A model generated the notes under the pieces. It saw only the letters and a list, made by a program, of their open reading frames with translations. It was not told the DNA's origin and made no database searches. The position numbers and the translations under genes are program-made. A stretch of 64,000 nt of DNA from Chrysaora quinquecirrha (lineage: Eukaryota > Cnidaria > Scyphozoa > Semaeostomeae > Pelagiidae): positions 4,550,282 to 4,614,281 of the forward strand of contig JACTAT010000010.1 in assembly GCA_014526335.1 (NCBI GenBank), given 5' to 3'. Below, piece after piece: positions 63,966 through 64,000 of the stretch (position 1 is its first letter; each line of letters starts with the position of its first letter).

Positions 63966-64000
63966 TACTGTACCCCCTGATATTGTATCTTTTGCATTGT

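Overview
The window is nuclear DNA of an invertebrate animal. It holds five conserved metazoan protein genes split by many GT-AG introns, with dense small DNA transposons, SINEs, one decayed LINE, microsatellites and minisatellites between and inside them. The repeat style and protein divergence would suit a cnidarian (perhaps an anthozoan) or another early-branching animal, but the sequence alone does not settle the phylum. No bacterial, viral, CRISPR or operon-like features were seen.

Layout: 1-2973, intergenic with transposon remnants. 2974-6827 (minus), ribosomal protein uL30/RPL7, four coding exons, complete. 6828-10597, 5' flank of RPL7 plus several foldback elements and a 22-bp minisatellite foldback. 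10598-15822 (plus), aspartyl/asparaginyl beta-hydroxylase (ASPH), six exons from the membrane anchor to the stop; the start exon was not found. 15823-18280, ASPH 3' flank, MITEs and a ~170-bp tandem repeat. 18281-24424 (minus), a BTB-BACK-Kelch protein, three exons, complete. 24790-26082 (plus), a 5'-truncated, frameshifted non-LTR retrotransposon. 26692-26772, an almost perfect 81-bp hairpin between 14-bp direct repeats. 27837-34255 (minus), exostosin-1 (EXT1), with four apparent one-base deletions and no visible exon for the DXD-containing part of the second glycosyltransferase domain. 34498-40569, a ~3 kb tandem segmental duplication made of a 20-bp minisatellite and TATAC-rich arrays; one copy carries a 310-bp inserted element. 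42440-63463 (plus), the N-terminal part of the E3 ubiquitin ligase UBR5/EDD, 22 coding exons, running off the right edge, with one apparent one-base deletion and one expected conserved block not found.

The genes do not form a pathway: RPL7 acts in the large ribosomal subunit, ASPH hydroxylates EGF-like domains in the ER, the Kelch protein is a likely CUL3 substrate adaptor, EXT1 polymerises heparan sulfate in the Golgi, and UBR5 is a HECT-type ubiquitin ligase. The notable biology is in the repeats: at least a dozen copies or fragments of a TTAA-flanked foldback MITE, other TTAA- and TA-flanked MITE families, a 5S-rRNA-derived SINE, a tRNA-derived SINE, and a ~250-bp element present four times in one orientation, all inside UBR5 introns. 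The clustered one-base deletions in otherwise conserved exons look like residual assembly errors more than gene decay, but this needs read-level confirmation.
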